Made by a program: the position numbers and the translations under genes
In this document: positions 33,689 to 41,369 of the stretch, piece by piece
Layout of the letters: each line of letters opens with the position of its first letter
How positions within the stretch are numbered: the stretch's first letter is position 1
Notes under the pieces: generated by a model
Database searches by the model: none
What the model saw: only the letters and a program-made list of their open reading frames with translations
What the model was told of the DNA's origin: nothing
Assembly (NCBI GenBank): GCA_965215165.1
Contig: CBDCCX010000006.1
Location: forward strand, 3,410,001-3,474,000
Direction: 5' to 3'
Origin: JANQRZ01 sp965215165
Lineage (GTDB): Bacteria; Bacteroidota; Rhodothermia; Rhodothermales; JANQRZ01
DNA: 64,000 nt

Positions 33689-34480
33689 TCAGCCTAAATA
33701 TCCGCGCACGACGGACTCGACGATCAGGTACCACCCGTCGGTGAGCACGAACAGCAGCAGCTTGATCGGCAGCGAGATCATCACCGGCGGCAGCATCATC
33801 ATGCCCATCGACATCAGCACGCTCGCCACGATCAGGTCGACCACCAGGAACGGCAGGAACAGCATGAACCCGATCTGGAAGGCGATCCGCAGCTCGGAGA
33901 TCACGAACGCCGGCACCAGCACGTGCAGCGGCACCTCATCGACCGTCGCGAACGGGTCGAGGTCGGCCATGTCCATGAAGAGCATCAGGTCCTTGTCGCG
34001 CGTCTGCTCCAGCATGAACGCCTTCGTCGGCGCGGCGGCGAGCGCGAGCGCCTCGTCCTGCGCGAGGGTGCCGTCGAGGTAGGGGGCGAGCGCGTTCGTG
34101 TTGACCTCCTCGATCACCGGGGCCATCACGAAGAACGTCAGGAAGAGCGCCAGCCCGACGATGATCTGCGTCGGCGGCGACTGCTGCATCCCGAGCGCGG
34201 TGCGGAGGATGCTGAAGACGACCACGAGCCGCGTGAAGCTGGTCATCAGGATGATGATCGACGGCGCGAGCGTGAGCACCGTCAGCAGCAGCAGGAGCTG
34301 GATCGGGAGGGCGAGGTCCTCGTCGCCCTTCGTCAGCGAGACGCCCGGCAGCGGCGAGAGCACGCTGCCCGACGCGGCTGCCGCCTCAGCCCCCTGCTCG
34401 GCCGGGGCCGTCTGCGCCACCACCTCGGGCGCGAGGCCGACGAGCAGCAGGACGAGCAGGAGCCGGCGGAGGTCAGGCAT
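33689..34480 (-). CDS. fliP: Flagellar export protein FliP
   Basis: The protein is 263 aa from ATG 34480 (MPDLRRLLLVLLLVGLAPEV), with the cleavable signal typical of FliP (VVAQ). The core shows LTLAPSIIILMTSFTRLVVV, SILRTALGMQQSPPTQIIVG and FVISELRIAFQIGFMLFLPF, and the C-terminus is LMSMGMMMLPPVMISLPIKL. It is the main subunit of the export gate. The start overlaps the end of fliO by 8 nt, which supports this start over the more upstream frame extension. Confidence 0.95.
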   Translation of the reverse strand: MPDLRRLLLVLLLVGLAPEVVAQTAPAEQGAEAAAASGSVLSPLPGVSLTKGDEDLALPIQLLLLLTVLTLAPSIIILMTSFTRLVVVFSILRTALGMQQSPPTQIIVGLALFLTFFVMAPVIEEVNTNALAPYLDGTLAQDEALALAAAPTKAFMLEQTRDKDLMLFMDMADLDPFATVDEVPLHVLVPAFVISELRIAFQIGFMLFLPFLVVDLIVASVLMSMGMMMLPPVMISLPIKLLLFVLTDGWYLIVESVVRGYLG

Positions 34481-35024
34481 GGGTCCCGAGGCTACTCCCA
34501 AGGCTACCGTGGAGAAGCGCGCCGAAGCGGGGCGGCGGCTCGCCATCGAAACCAGCACCGAGACCGGCACCGGGAGCAGCACCGAAATCAGCGGGGTCGG
34601 AAACGGTCGCGTCGCCCGCTAGGTCGTCCGGGTAGCGTTGCAGGAGCGTGATCTGTCCGGCCGTGACGCCGAGCAGCAGCACCTCGCCGCGGCAGCGGAC
34701 GAGCCGGAGGCTCTGCCCCTGCGCCAGCGGAAGCTGCCCGACGAGCCGGAGTGGCGAGGCCCCGCTCGGGGTGTCGGCCTGCTGCCGGAGGCGAAGGGCG
34801 AGCAGGCCGCCTCCGGCCAGGAGCGCGAGCGCGATCAGGTTGCCCGCGCTGAAAAGCCGAGGGCCGCTACGCCCGCCGCGCACTGCCTCGTACGCGACCT
34901 CCGGGTCCGAGGCCGACGAGGGCGCAAGCTGAACGGCGACGAAGAGAATGACGAGGCCGAGCCCGAAGAGCAACGCCCGGCGCAGGGGCGGCGAGAGCGA
35001 GGCGAGCGGCAGGGGGAGGCGCAT
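34473..35024 (-). CDS. fliO: Flagellar biosynthesis protein FliO
   Basis: The protein is 183 aa from ATG 35024. Two N-terminal membrane segments (ALLFGLGLVILFVAVQL and NLIALALLAGGGLLALRL) flank a short periplasmic loop. A small SMR-type beta domain follows with LRLVGQLPLAQGQSLRLVRC and GEVLLLGVTAGQITLLQRYP, as in FliO/FliZ. The tail is Gly/Asp-rich. FliO assists FliP assembly. Identification combines this pattern and its position before fliP. It is separated from fliN by about 160 bp with no visible gene. Confidence 0.85.
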   Translation of the reverse strand: MRLPLPLASLSPPLRRALLFGLGLVILFVAVQLAPSSASDPEVAYEAVRGGRSGPRLFSAGNLIALALLAGGGLLALRLRQQADTPSGASPLRLVGQLPLAQGQSLRLVRCRGEVLLLGVTAGQITLLQRYPDDLAGDATVSDPADFGAAPGAGLGAGFDGEPPPRFGALLHGSLGSSLGTHA

Positions 35025-35183
35025 GGCGGAGGACGCGGCAAGTAGATACACCGGGCGGAGCCTGCACCGGCGTGACATCCGCGTCCGCTAAAACGATGCC
35101 AGCCGCTCCGCACCCTCGCCAAACCAGCCTGTTCCGTCGCCACAGGCCGATTTGCGATGCGCGTACTTGTGCTCGGGCCGCGC

Positions 35184-35615
35184 TCAGGGGAACGTGTTGC
35201 CGCCCGGCTTCGGCGCGGCCAGCTTCGTGATCCGCACCCCGAACTGCTCGTCCACCACGACCGCTTCGCCCTCGGCGATGAGCCGGCCGTTGGCGTAGAC
35301 CGACAGCGACTCGCCGACCATCTTTTCCAGCTCGACCACGCTGCCCACGCCGAGGCGGAGCACGTCGGCCAGCGGCAGGTGCCGCCGCCCGAGCTCGACC
35401 GTCACGTCGAGCTCGACGTCGTGGAGGACGTGGAGGTTGGTCGGCATCACGCCGTCGCCGTCGAGGTGCTCGGCCCCCACGTCGGGGAAGGCGGCGGCGG
35501 CGACCTCGACGCCAGCGGCATCTGTGGGAGGCGCGTCCTTGGTCGGTGCGTCTTCGGTTGCGGGGCCGCCGGGGGCCACGTCGGGAGCCTCGGCGTCGGG
35601 GGCGTCAGGATTCAT
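35184..35615 (-). CDS. fliN: Flagellar motor switch protein FliN
   Basis: The 143-aa protein has an Asp/Pro-rich N-terminal tail of about 60 residues. The SpoA domain follows (LHVLHDVELDVTVELGRRHL, PLADVLRLGVGSVVELEKMV, GESLSVYANGRLIAEGEAVV, VDEQFGVRIT). FliN forms the lower C-ring and binds export cargo. The start overlaps the fliM stop by 11 nt. Confidence 0.94.
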   Translation of the reverse strand: MNPDAPDAEAPDVAPGGPATEDAPTKDAPPTDAAGVEVAAAAFPDVGAEHLDGDGVMPTNLHVLHDVELDVTVELGRRHLPLADVLRLGVGSVVELEKMVGESLSVYANGRLIAEGEAVVVDEQFGVRITKLAAPKPGGNTFP

Positions 35616-36555
35616 CGTCGTCGTAGAAGAGGAGGGGTTCGGGAGGGGGGGCGAGGGCTTCGACGATGCGAAGGGCGCAGCGCGAGCCGGAGCGGCCGGC
35701 CGTCGCGCGGAAGCGCTGGTGCTCGCCGACGTAGACCGGCAGGGCCTCGGTGGGCCGCCGCCGCAGCGGGATCACGTCGCCGACGGCCAGGTGGAGGAGG
35801 TCGCCGAGCGGGAGCCGGGTGCGGCCCAACTCAGCCGTGAGGGCGACGGCGGTGCTGCCGACGGCCTCCTCGTAGCGCTCGCGCACCGGCCCTGGCGTCT
35901 CGTCGGGCGGCTCGGACACCTGCCGGCCCGCGCCGGGCGCGTTCATCACCTGGTGGACGAACGAGAACGGGTAGCACAGCCGCAGCGGCGCGCACTGCTC
36001 GCGGACGCACGCCTCGAAGGTCACGATCACGACGGGCGCGTCGTCGGGCAGAAGCTGCACGAACGGGGCTTCCTGCTCGTAGCCGACTTGCCGGAGCGCG
36101 AGCGGGGCCACGTCCCCCCAGCTCGTGCCCAGGTCGGCGAAGCCGTGGGCGGCCAGGCGGTGTGCCACGCGCTGCTCGATCTGCGAGAGGGGCCGCGCCT
36201 CGTCAGCCAGGGTACCGGTCCCGCCGAAGAGCCGCTCGGCCACGAAGAGCGCGAGGCGCGGGTCCACCTCCAGCAGGAACCGCTGCTCGATGGCCTTGGC
36301 CTCGCCGATGAAGAGCGCCGACGGCGAGGCGCTCGACGCGACGAAGTCGGCGTAGGTCTTCTGCTCGACCGCGCGCGTCGACACCTCGACGAGCATCCGG
36401 AGCTGGACCGAGAGGTAGACCGCGAGCCGCCGCCCGAACGCCTCGTGGACGGTGTGGAGCGTGCGCAGCAGCTCGTGCGAGAGCAGGCGCGGCTGCCGGA
36501 AGTCGTACGGCTGCGCCTGCGGCGCGGGCGGGGTCGGGGCGGGGGCAGCGCTCAT
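35605..36555 (-). CDS. fliM: Flagellar motor switch protein FliM
   Basis: The 316-aa protein has the middle FliM domain (RQPRLLSHELLRTLHTVHEA, FGRRLAVYLSVQLRM, LFIGEAKAIEQRFLLEVDPR, AERLFGGTGTL) and a C-terminal SpoA-like domain (TRLPLGDLLHLAVGDVIPLR, LPVYVGEHQRFRATAG). The usual N-terminal CheY-binding LSQxEIDxLL peptide is not evident; the N-terminus is a Pro/Ala stretch. CheY~P binding may therefore differ (inference). The start overlaps the fliL stop. Confidence 0.93.
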   Translation of the reverse strand: MSAAPAPTPPAPQAQPYDFRQPRLLSHELLRTLHTVHEAFGRRLAVYLSVQLRMLVEVSTRAVEQKTYADFVASSASPSALFIGEAKAIEQRFLLEVDPRLALFVAERLFGGTGTLADEARPLSQIEQRVAHRLAAHGFADLGTSWGDVAPLALRQVGYEQEAPFVQLLPDDAPVVIVTFEACVREQCAPLRLCYPFSFVHQVMNAPGAGRQVSEPPDETPGPVRERYEEAVGSTAVALTAELGRTRLPLGDLLHLAVGDVIPLRRRPTEALPVYVGEHQRFRATAGRSGSRCALRIVEALAPPPEPLLFYDDDES

Positions 36556-37076
36556 TGGAGGACGTACTGGGTGAAGTAGAGCCGGTCGATCTGGTCCGGG
36601 CCGAGGATGACGTTGACCGTGTCCCGGATCTCGGTCTTGAGCGAGTCGCGGAACCCGATGGCCGCGAGCTGGTCGACGGTCTTCTTGCTGAGGATGTCCA
36701 GGACCGCGTCGCGCACGGCGACCTCCTTGGCAGTGAGCGCCTCGAGGGCCTTCTCCTGCTGGCTCTCGAAGCCGACGTTGACCATCAGGTACCGCTGCCC
36801 CTGGGAGCCGGCCGGGTTGACGATCAGGCCGTGAATTTCGGAGAAGGCTCCGTACTCGACGGGCGCTGCGGTCTCGTCAGGCTCCGCCTCGGCCGGCGCG
36901 TCGCCTACGCCGAGGAGCCCGCGCATCGTCTCGTGCTGGCTCACGGCGACGCCCGCGCCGAGCAGCGTTGGCACCAGGACGGCGGCGGCGAGGATCAGCT
37001 TGCGCTTGCCGGGCTTGGGGGCGTCGGCTACGGCTGCGTCGTCGCCAGGGCTGGGATCGTCGGCTCGGTCGGCCAT
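36552..37076 (-). CDS. fliL: Flagellar basal body-associated protein FliL
   Basis: The protein is 174 aa from ATG 37076 (MADRADDPSPGDD). The cytoplasmic tail leads to a single membrane helix (LILAAAVLVPTLLGAGVAV). The periplasmic domain has the FliL pattern (FSEIHGLIVNPAGSQGQRYL, MVNVGFESQQEKALEAL, VRDAVLDILSKKTVDQL, LKTEIRDTVNVILGPDQIDR, LYFTQYVLQ). FliL stabilises stator-rotor interaction. Its start lies 49 nt inside motB, an unusually long overlap for this operon. Confidence 0.92.
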   Translation of the reverse strand: MADRADDPSPGDDAAVADAPKPGKRKLILAAAVLVPTLLGAGVAVSQHETMRGLLGVGDAPAEAEPDETAAPVEYGAFSEIHGLIVNPAGSQGQRYLMVNVGFESQQEKALEALTAKEVAVRDAVLDILSKKTVDQLAAIGFRDSLKTEIRDTVNVILGPDQIDRLYFTQYVLQ

Positions 37077-37774
37077 GTCGGGTTCCACTCGAAGAAGATG
37101 TCGACGCGGCGGTTGCGCGCGCGTCCGGCGGCGGTGTCGTTGGGGACGAGGGGGCGGTGCTCGCCGTGCCCGAGCGCGGTGCACTGCGCCGGCGGGAGGG
37201 CGTCGGGGAGGTCGAGCAGGAAACGGACGACCGAGGCGGCGCGCGCGGCCGACAGCTCCCAGTTGGACGGGTAGCGCACCGTCTGGATGGGCCGGTCGTC
37301 GGTGTGGCCCTCCACGGTGACGGCGGCGACGTGCTCGCGCAGCAGCTCGGCGAGGGTCGCCAGGAGCTGGCGCGAGGGGTCGATCAGGTCGGCCGCGCCG
37401 GAGCGGAACATCACCGAGTCGGTGACGATGACGCGCAGGCCCGCCTCGGTCAGGCTCACGCTCACGTCGTCGGTCAGGCCCTGCTCCTCGAGGTAGCGCT
37501 GGACCTCCTCGAAGGCCTCGGCCTGGCGGCGGGTCTTGGCGTCGAGCGACGACTGGCGGCGCATCGTCGGGGTGATGGTCTCGTGCTGGAGCAGGCCGGT
37601 GCTGCCCTTGAAGTAGCTCAGCGCCTCCTCGAACTTCTTAACCTCGACCTCGGACATGGCGACGATCATCACGAAGAAGGTCAGCAGCAGCGTCATCATG
37701 TCGCTGAAGGTCGCCATCCAGAAGGGGGCGGTCGGCTCGTCGTCCTCGGCATCTTGGTTGAACTCGTCGGCCAC
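37028..37774 (-). CDS. motB: Flagellar motor stator protein MotB
   Basis: The 248-aa protein has a short acidic N-terminus and one membrane helix carrying the proton/sodium-binding aspartate (PFWMATFSDMMTLLLTFFVM). The plug region follows, then a C-terminal OmpA-like peptidoglycan-binding domain (VTVEGHTDDRPIQTVRYPSN, WELSAARAASVVRFLLD, GHGEHRPLVPND, RNRRVDIFFEW). After the domain the protein extends about 16 residues in a different frame over the start of fliL. It anchors the stator to the wall. Confidence 0.95.
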   Translation of the reverse strand: MADEFNQDAEDDEPTAPFWMATFSDMMTLLLTFFVMIVAMSEVEVKKFEEALSYFKGSTGLLQHETITPTMRRQSSLDAKTRRQAEAFEEVQRYLEEQGLTDDVSVSLTEAGLRVIVTDSVMFRSGAADLIDPSRQLLATLAELLREHVAAVTVEGHTDDRPIQTVRYPSNWELSAARAASVVRFLLDLPDALPPAQCTALGHGEHRPLVPNDTAAGRARNRRVDIFFEWNPTWPTEPTIPALATTQP

Positions 37775-37786
37775 GGCGGGGGGCGA

Positions 37787-38581
37787 TTAGGCGGCTTGCT
37801 TGAGCGGCGGGGCGGCCTCGGCCTCGCCGGCCTCGGCCGGCTCGCCGGTGGTGTAGAGCGCGAGGCGCTTCTCGACCATGATCGGGGCCTCGCCGCGGAC
37901 GATGGCGAGCACGCCGGCGTGGACCATCTGGTGGGCCTTGGCCGTCGAGCCGAGCTGCGCCTTGAGCTTGGCCGCGAACGGCAGGCAGACCAGGTTGGCG
38001 AAGAGCGCGCCGTAGAAGGTGGTGATCATGGCGACGGCCATCGCGGGGCCGATGGCGCTGGGGTCGGCGAGGTTCTGGAGCATCTGGATGAGTCCAATCA
38101 GCGTGCCAACCATGCCGAAGGCCGGGGCGTAGGTGCCGGCCGTGTTGAAGAACCGCGCGGCGACGCCCTGGGCCTTCAGCTCATTTTTGATGCGGCCGGC
38201 CATCAGCTCGTCCACCTCGGCGGCCTCGGTGCCGTCGACGGCCAGCTCCAGCCCGAACCGTATGAGCGGGTTCTCGAACGTGGCGAGCTTGCTGTCGAGC
38301 GCGAGCAGCCCGTCCTTGCGGACCAGACGGGCTAGCTCGGCAAACTGCGTCACCAGCGCTTGGTAGGGGGGCTCCTCGTACGAGAAGAACGTCTTGAGCG
38401 CCGGCCCGATGGACTTCAGCTCGTCGGCCGAGAACGCGACAGCCAGCGCCGCCGCCGTCCCGCCGAGCACGATGGCGATCGACTTCGGGTCGATGAACGT
38501 CATCCAGCCGCCACCGAGGAAGATGGCGGCGAACACGAGGCCGAAGCCGGTCACGAGGCCGACGAGCGTGGTCTTGTTCAT
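37787..38581 (-). CDS. motA: Flagellar motor stator protein MotA
   Basis: The 264-aa protein begins MNKTTLVGLVTGFGLVFAAI, with GGGWMTFIDPKSIAIVLGGT typical of MotA. A cytoplasmic domain follows with ELARLVRKDGLLALDSKLAT. The conserved TM3-TM4 pair includes YAPAFGMVGTLIGLIQMLQN and GPAMAVAMITTFYGALFANL. It forms the ion-conducting stator ring with MotB. A sigma-28-like promoter lies about 90 bp upstream, so motA heads the block motA-motB-fliL-fliM-fliN-fliO-fliP-fliQ-fliR. The C-terminus has an Ala/Glu-rich tail. Confidence 0.95.
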   Translation of the reverse strand: MNKTTLVGLVTGFGLVFAAIFLGGGWMTFIDPKSIAIVLGGTAAALAVAFSADELKSIGPALKTFFSYEEPPYQALVTQFAELARLVRKDGLLALDSKLATFENPLIRFGLELAVDGTEAAEVDELMAGRIKNELKAQGVAARFFNTAGTYAPAFGMVGTLIGLIQMLQNLADPSAIGPAMAVAMITTFYGALFANLVCLPFAAKLKAQLGSTAKAHQMVHAGVLAIVRGEAPIMVEKRLALYTTGEPAEAGEAEAAPPLKQAA

Positions 38582-38670
38582 CCGGCGGCGGACGGGGAAA
38601 GAGGAACGGATGCCCGGCCGCGCGCGGCAATCCTTGCCGCCCGGCCGCCGGAGTGAGAGGGGTACCTGGG

Positions 38671-38697
38671 TTATCGGCCACCGCCACCCGGTTTAAG
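38671..38697 (-). promoter_or_regulatory. Sigma-28 (FliA)-like promoter upstream of motA
   Basis: On the minus strand the sequence reads CTTAAA then GCCGATAA (38671-38678) with about 14 bp between the -35 core TTAA and the -10 box. This matches the FliA consensus TAAA-N15-GCCGATAA at the fully conserved -10. Similar elements precede fliC, fliS and flgM. The predicted start is about 85 bp before motA. Two bases past the -10 is CAGGTACC, shared with the fliS promoter. Confidence 0.7.
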
Positions 38698-38754
38698 AGC
38701 GGAGACGATATTTTTGGCGGCAGCGCGTGGGAGGACGGGCCTCGCTTCTCACAG

Positions 38755-38788
38755 GAAGCCCCACGCCGGAGGACCGACGCGGGGCTTC
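38755..38788 (-). terminator. Hairpin after flgE
   Basis: GAAGCCCCACGCCGG (38755-38769) pairs with CCGACGCGGGGCTTC (38774-38788) over 15 positions with two G-U wobbles and a 4-nt loop. It lies after the flgE stop and before the motA promoter. No U-run follows, so termination may need Rho or rest on the hairpin alone. Confidence 0.55.
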
Positions 38789-38835
38789 GTAAACAGTCCT
38801 AGACCCTACGGATCAGAGGACGCTAACCTGCTCGC

Positions 38836-40062
38836 CTACCGCTTGAGCGACACCACCTCCTGGAGAAGCTCGTCGGAGGTCGTGATGACCCGCGCCGAGG
38901 CCTGGTAGCCGCGCTGCGTCACGATCATGTCGGTGAACTCGGCCGCCAAGTCCACGTTGCTCATCTCGAGCGCCCCGGCGAGGATGCCCGTGTTGACCTC
39001 CTGCCCGGCCCGGCCGAGGACGAGGTCGCCGGCGGCGCTGGTCAGCCCGTAGAAGTTGTCGCCGAGCTGCTGGAGGCCGTTCTGGTTGGTGACCGTCCCG
39101 ATGGCGAGCTGGGTGACGGGCCGCTGCTCGCCGTTCGAGAAGCTCAGCACCACCGACCCCGAGGGGTCGATGCCGAAGCCGACGAGCCGCCCGGCGGCCT
39201 GCCCGTCCTGGCTGGGCACCGCCACGGTGGAGGACCCGCCGAACTGCGTCACGTCGTCGAAGTTGAGCGTGATCGCGAGGGTGTCGTTGTTGGTGTCCGG
39301 GAAGACGCCGTCCAGGTCGATCGTCGCCGGGGTCGGCCCGGTGAGGTTGCCGTCGATGTCGAACTCGAGGTCGATGCCGGTGCCGTTGAGGGCGGTCGGC
39401 GCGACGGGCGGGGTGGCGTCGGGGTCGCCGGCCAGCTCGGCGGTGCTGAGGGTCCAGGTGTCGAGGTCGCTCATCTCGAAGGTGAGCACGAGCGTGTGCG
39501 GGGTGCCCTGCGCGTCGTAGACGACGGTCGACATCGTGGCGTCGCTGCCCTCCTCGTTCGGGACCAGGTCCGAGGAGAAGTTGCCGGCGACGGTGACGTT
39601 CTCGGTCTCCTCGGGCGGCGAGGTCGCGTTGAGGTCCACCTGGACGTCCTGCGTGGCCCCGGTCGTGATCGTGCCGTCGGGGTTGTAGGCCCAGCCCTGG
39701 ACGTTCATGCCATTGGCGGTGACCAGGTAGCCGTCGGGGTCGAACTGGAAGTTGCCGCTGCGCGTGAGCGCGTCGCCCTCGGAGCCGCTGACGACGAAGT
39801 AGCCGTCGCCGGCGAGCGCGAGGTCGGTGGCGAGGTTGGTGTACTCGAACGAGCCCTGGGCGAAGGACTGGTCGATGGCCCCGACGATCGCGCCGTTGCC
39901 GACGTTGCCGCCGGGCACGTTCTGCCCGAGCATGTCGTGGAAGGCCACGCGGCCGCGCTTGAAGGCGACCGTGTTGACGTTGGCGATGTTGTTACCGATG
40001 ACGTCCATGCGGACCTGGTGGCTGCGAAGGCCGAGGACGCCGGTGCGGAGGGAACGAATCAT
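38836..40062 (-). CDS. flgE: Flagellar hook protein FlgE
   Basis: The 408-aa protein has the rod/hook N-terminus (MIRSLRTGVLGLRSHQVRMD, VIGNNIANVNTVAFKRGRVA). The FlgE/F/G signature LALAGDGYFVVSGSEGDALT and SGNFQFDPDGYLV follow. A beta-rich D1/D2 region in the middle contains FSSDLVPNEEGSD, and the C-terminal D0 helix reads LEMSNVDLAAEFTDMIVTQR, GYQASARVITTSDELLQEVV. The protein forms the hook. It is separated from the flg_new gene by 114 bp and followed by a strong hairpin. Confidence 0.95.
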   Translation of the reverse strand: MIRSLRTGVLGLRSHQVRMDVIGNNIANVNTVAFKRGRVAFHDMLGQNVPGGNVGNGAIVGAIDQSFAQGSFEYTNLATDLALAGDGYFVVSGSEGDALTRSGNFQFDPDGYLVTANGMNVQGWAYNPDGTITTGATQDVQVDLNATSPPEETENVTVAGNFSSDLVPNEEGSDATMSTVVYDAQGTPHTLVLTFEMSDLDTWTLSTAELAGDPDATPPVAPTALNGTGIDLEFDIDGNLTGPTPATIDLDGVFPDTNNDTLAITLNFDDVTQFGGSSTVAVPSQDGQAAGRLVGFGIDPSGSVVLSFSNGEQRPVTQLAIGTVTNQNGLQQLGDNFYGLTSAAGDLVLGRAGQEVNTGILAGALEMSNVDLAAEFTDMIVTQRGYQASARVITTSDELLQEVVSLKR

Positions 40063-40176
40063 GTTTTTACCTTTTGGGTTAGGGTCCGCAGCGTCCGTCG
40101 GTCGGCTGCGGCTCGGCTTCCCGGAGAGGTCCGGCCGAGGGGGTTTGAGTAGGGGTCGGTGGGTAGCGAGCGCGAG

Positions 40177-40572
40177 CTAGAGGAGCAGCGCGCTGTCGAT
40201 CTGGGTGAAGGCGCGGTCCCGCAGCTCGTCGGCGGCAACAGCCGTGACGACGGTTCGCGAGGGGACGCTGACGACGAAGGCGGCATCGCTCCGCAGCAGG
40301 AGCGCGTCGCGCGCGCCCTTGGCGTCGAGGAGCTGCACGGCGTCGGCGAGGGACCGCCGCTCGGCCGCGTCGAGCGAGATGCCGCGCTCCTGGAGGCGGC
40401 GCTCGGCGTGGGCCGAGAGCGTGATCCCGTCGTCGGCGTTCCGCGCTCGGTGGAGCGCGTCGGCGAACGAGGGCGCGCCGGGCGGGGTCGGCGCACGCGG
40501 TGCGTTCGGGCGGACGCCGGCCGCGCCGGGACCGTCGACGCGCGCGGCGAGATGACGAACGTTCATAGGCAT
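40177..40572 (-). CDS. Flagellar operon protein, TIGR02530 (flg_new) family
   Basis: The 131-aa protein has a Pro-rich N-terminus and then the TIGR02530 core: ITLSAHAERRLQERGISLDA, ADAVQLLDAKGARDALLL, AFVVSVPSRTVVTAV, and a C-terminal FTQIDSALLL. This family is found between flgD and flgE in Bacillus and other flagellated bacteria, the same position as here. Its role is not settled but is linked to hook assembly. An ATG two codons later (MNVRHLAAR) is an alternative start. Confidence 0.85.
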   Translation of the reverse strand: MPMNVRHLAARVDGPGAAGVRPNAPRAPTPPGAPSFADALHRARNADDGITLSAHAERRLQERGISLDAAERRSLADAVQLLDAKGARDALLLRSDAAFVVSVPSRTVVTAVAADELRDRAFTQIDSALLL

Positions 40573-40582
40573 CGGAAGTTGG

Positions 40583-40618
40583 TTGGGGAGTCGACAGGTT
40601 TTGGGGAGTCGACAGGTT
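40583..40618. repeat. 18-bp perfect tandem duplication between flgD and the flg_new gene
   Basis: TTGGGGAGTCGACAGGTT occurs twice head to tail (40583-40600, 40601-40618), and the second copy ends within the flgD stop codon. Confidence 0.88.
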
Positions 40619-41351
40619 AGGGAGTAGAAAGTGTGCCGCCGCCCGGCGACTCGCCGTCCGGCTCAGGAGCGACGATGCTGCGGAGGTCGTCGAGCCGGAC
40701 CGAGCGCTCGCCGAACCAGAGCATCACGTGGCCCTGCTCGATCGTGATGCGGTCGACGGTCCCGCGAACGAAGCGCGTTGCGCCCACGGCGTCGCCGTCA
40801 GAGGTCTCGGCGCTGACCTCGAAGGTGTAGGTCCCCTCGGGGACCTCCGTGCCGTCGTCGTTCTGCCCGTCCCACGACAGGTCGTGGCTCCCGGCGTCGC
40901 GCGCGCCGAGCGTGAGCGTGCGGACCACGTCCCCGTCGGCGTTCGTGATCGTGACCTCGACCTCGGCCGCCGCGCCGCCCAGCTCGAAGCCGAAGTCCGT
41001 CGCCTCGGTCCCGTTCCAGGCGACCTCGCGGCTGGCGACCTCGACCGTCTGCCCGAGCATCGCCGAGGCCGTGCTGAGGTTCGACCCGCTGGCGTAGGCT
41101 CCGGCGAGCGCCGAGAGTTGGCCCGAGTGGGCATCGAGCGTAGCGCTGATGTTGGCGAGCTGCTCGACCGATGAGAACTGCGCGAGCTGGGCGACGAACT
41201 CGTGCCCCTCCTGCGGGTTGAGCGGGTCCTGGTTGCGGAGCTGCGCCACGAGCAGGTTCAGGAACTCGTCCTTGCCGAGGCTCGGGTCGCCGAACGTCTG
41301 CAACGACGGGCCGGGCGTGCTCTCGGCAGGGTTGAAGGATGCGATATCCAT
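40617..41351 (-). CDS. flgD: Flagellar hook cap / scaffolding protein FlgD
   Basis: The 244-aa protein has the N-terminal FlgD motif LGKDEFLNLLVAQLRNQDPL with EGHEFVAQLAQFSSVEQLAN (residues 25-68). The middle Ig-like and Tudor-like regions follow (TITNADGDVVRTLTLGARDA, GSHDLSWDGQNDDGTEVPEG, YTFEVSA), then a C-terminal DUF-type tail (HVMLWFGERSVRLDDLRSIV). It caps the growing hook. It lies downstream of fliK and upstream of the flg_new and flgE genes, the usual hook block. Confidence 0.94.
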   Translation of the reverse strand: MDIASFNPAESTPGPSLQTFGDPSLGKDEFLNLLVAQLRNQDPLNPQEGHEFVAQLAQFSSVEQLANISATLDAHSGQLSALAGAYASGSNLSTASAMLGQTVEVASREVAWNGTEATDFGFELGGAAAEVEVTITNADGDVVRTLTLGARDAGSHDLSWDGQNDDGTEVPEGTYTFEVSAETSDGDAVGATRFVRGTVDRITIEQGHVMLWFGERSVRLDDLRSIVAPEPDGESPGGGTLSTP

Positions 41352-41369
41352 TGGGCGTGGGGGACCGGG

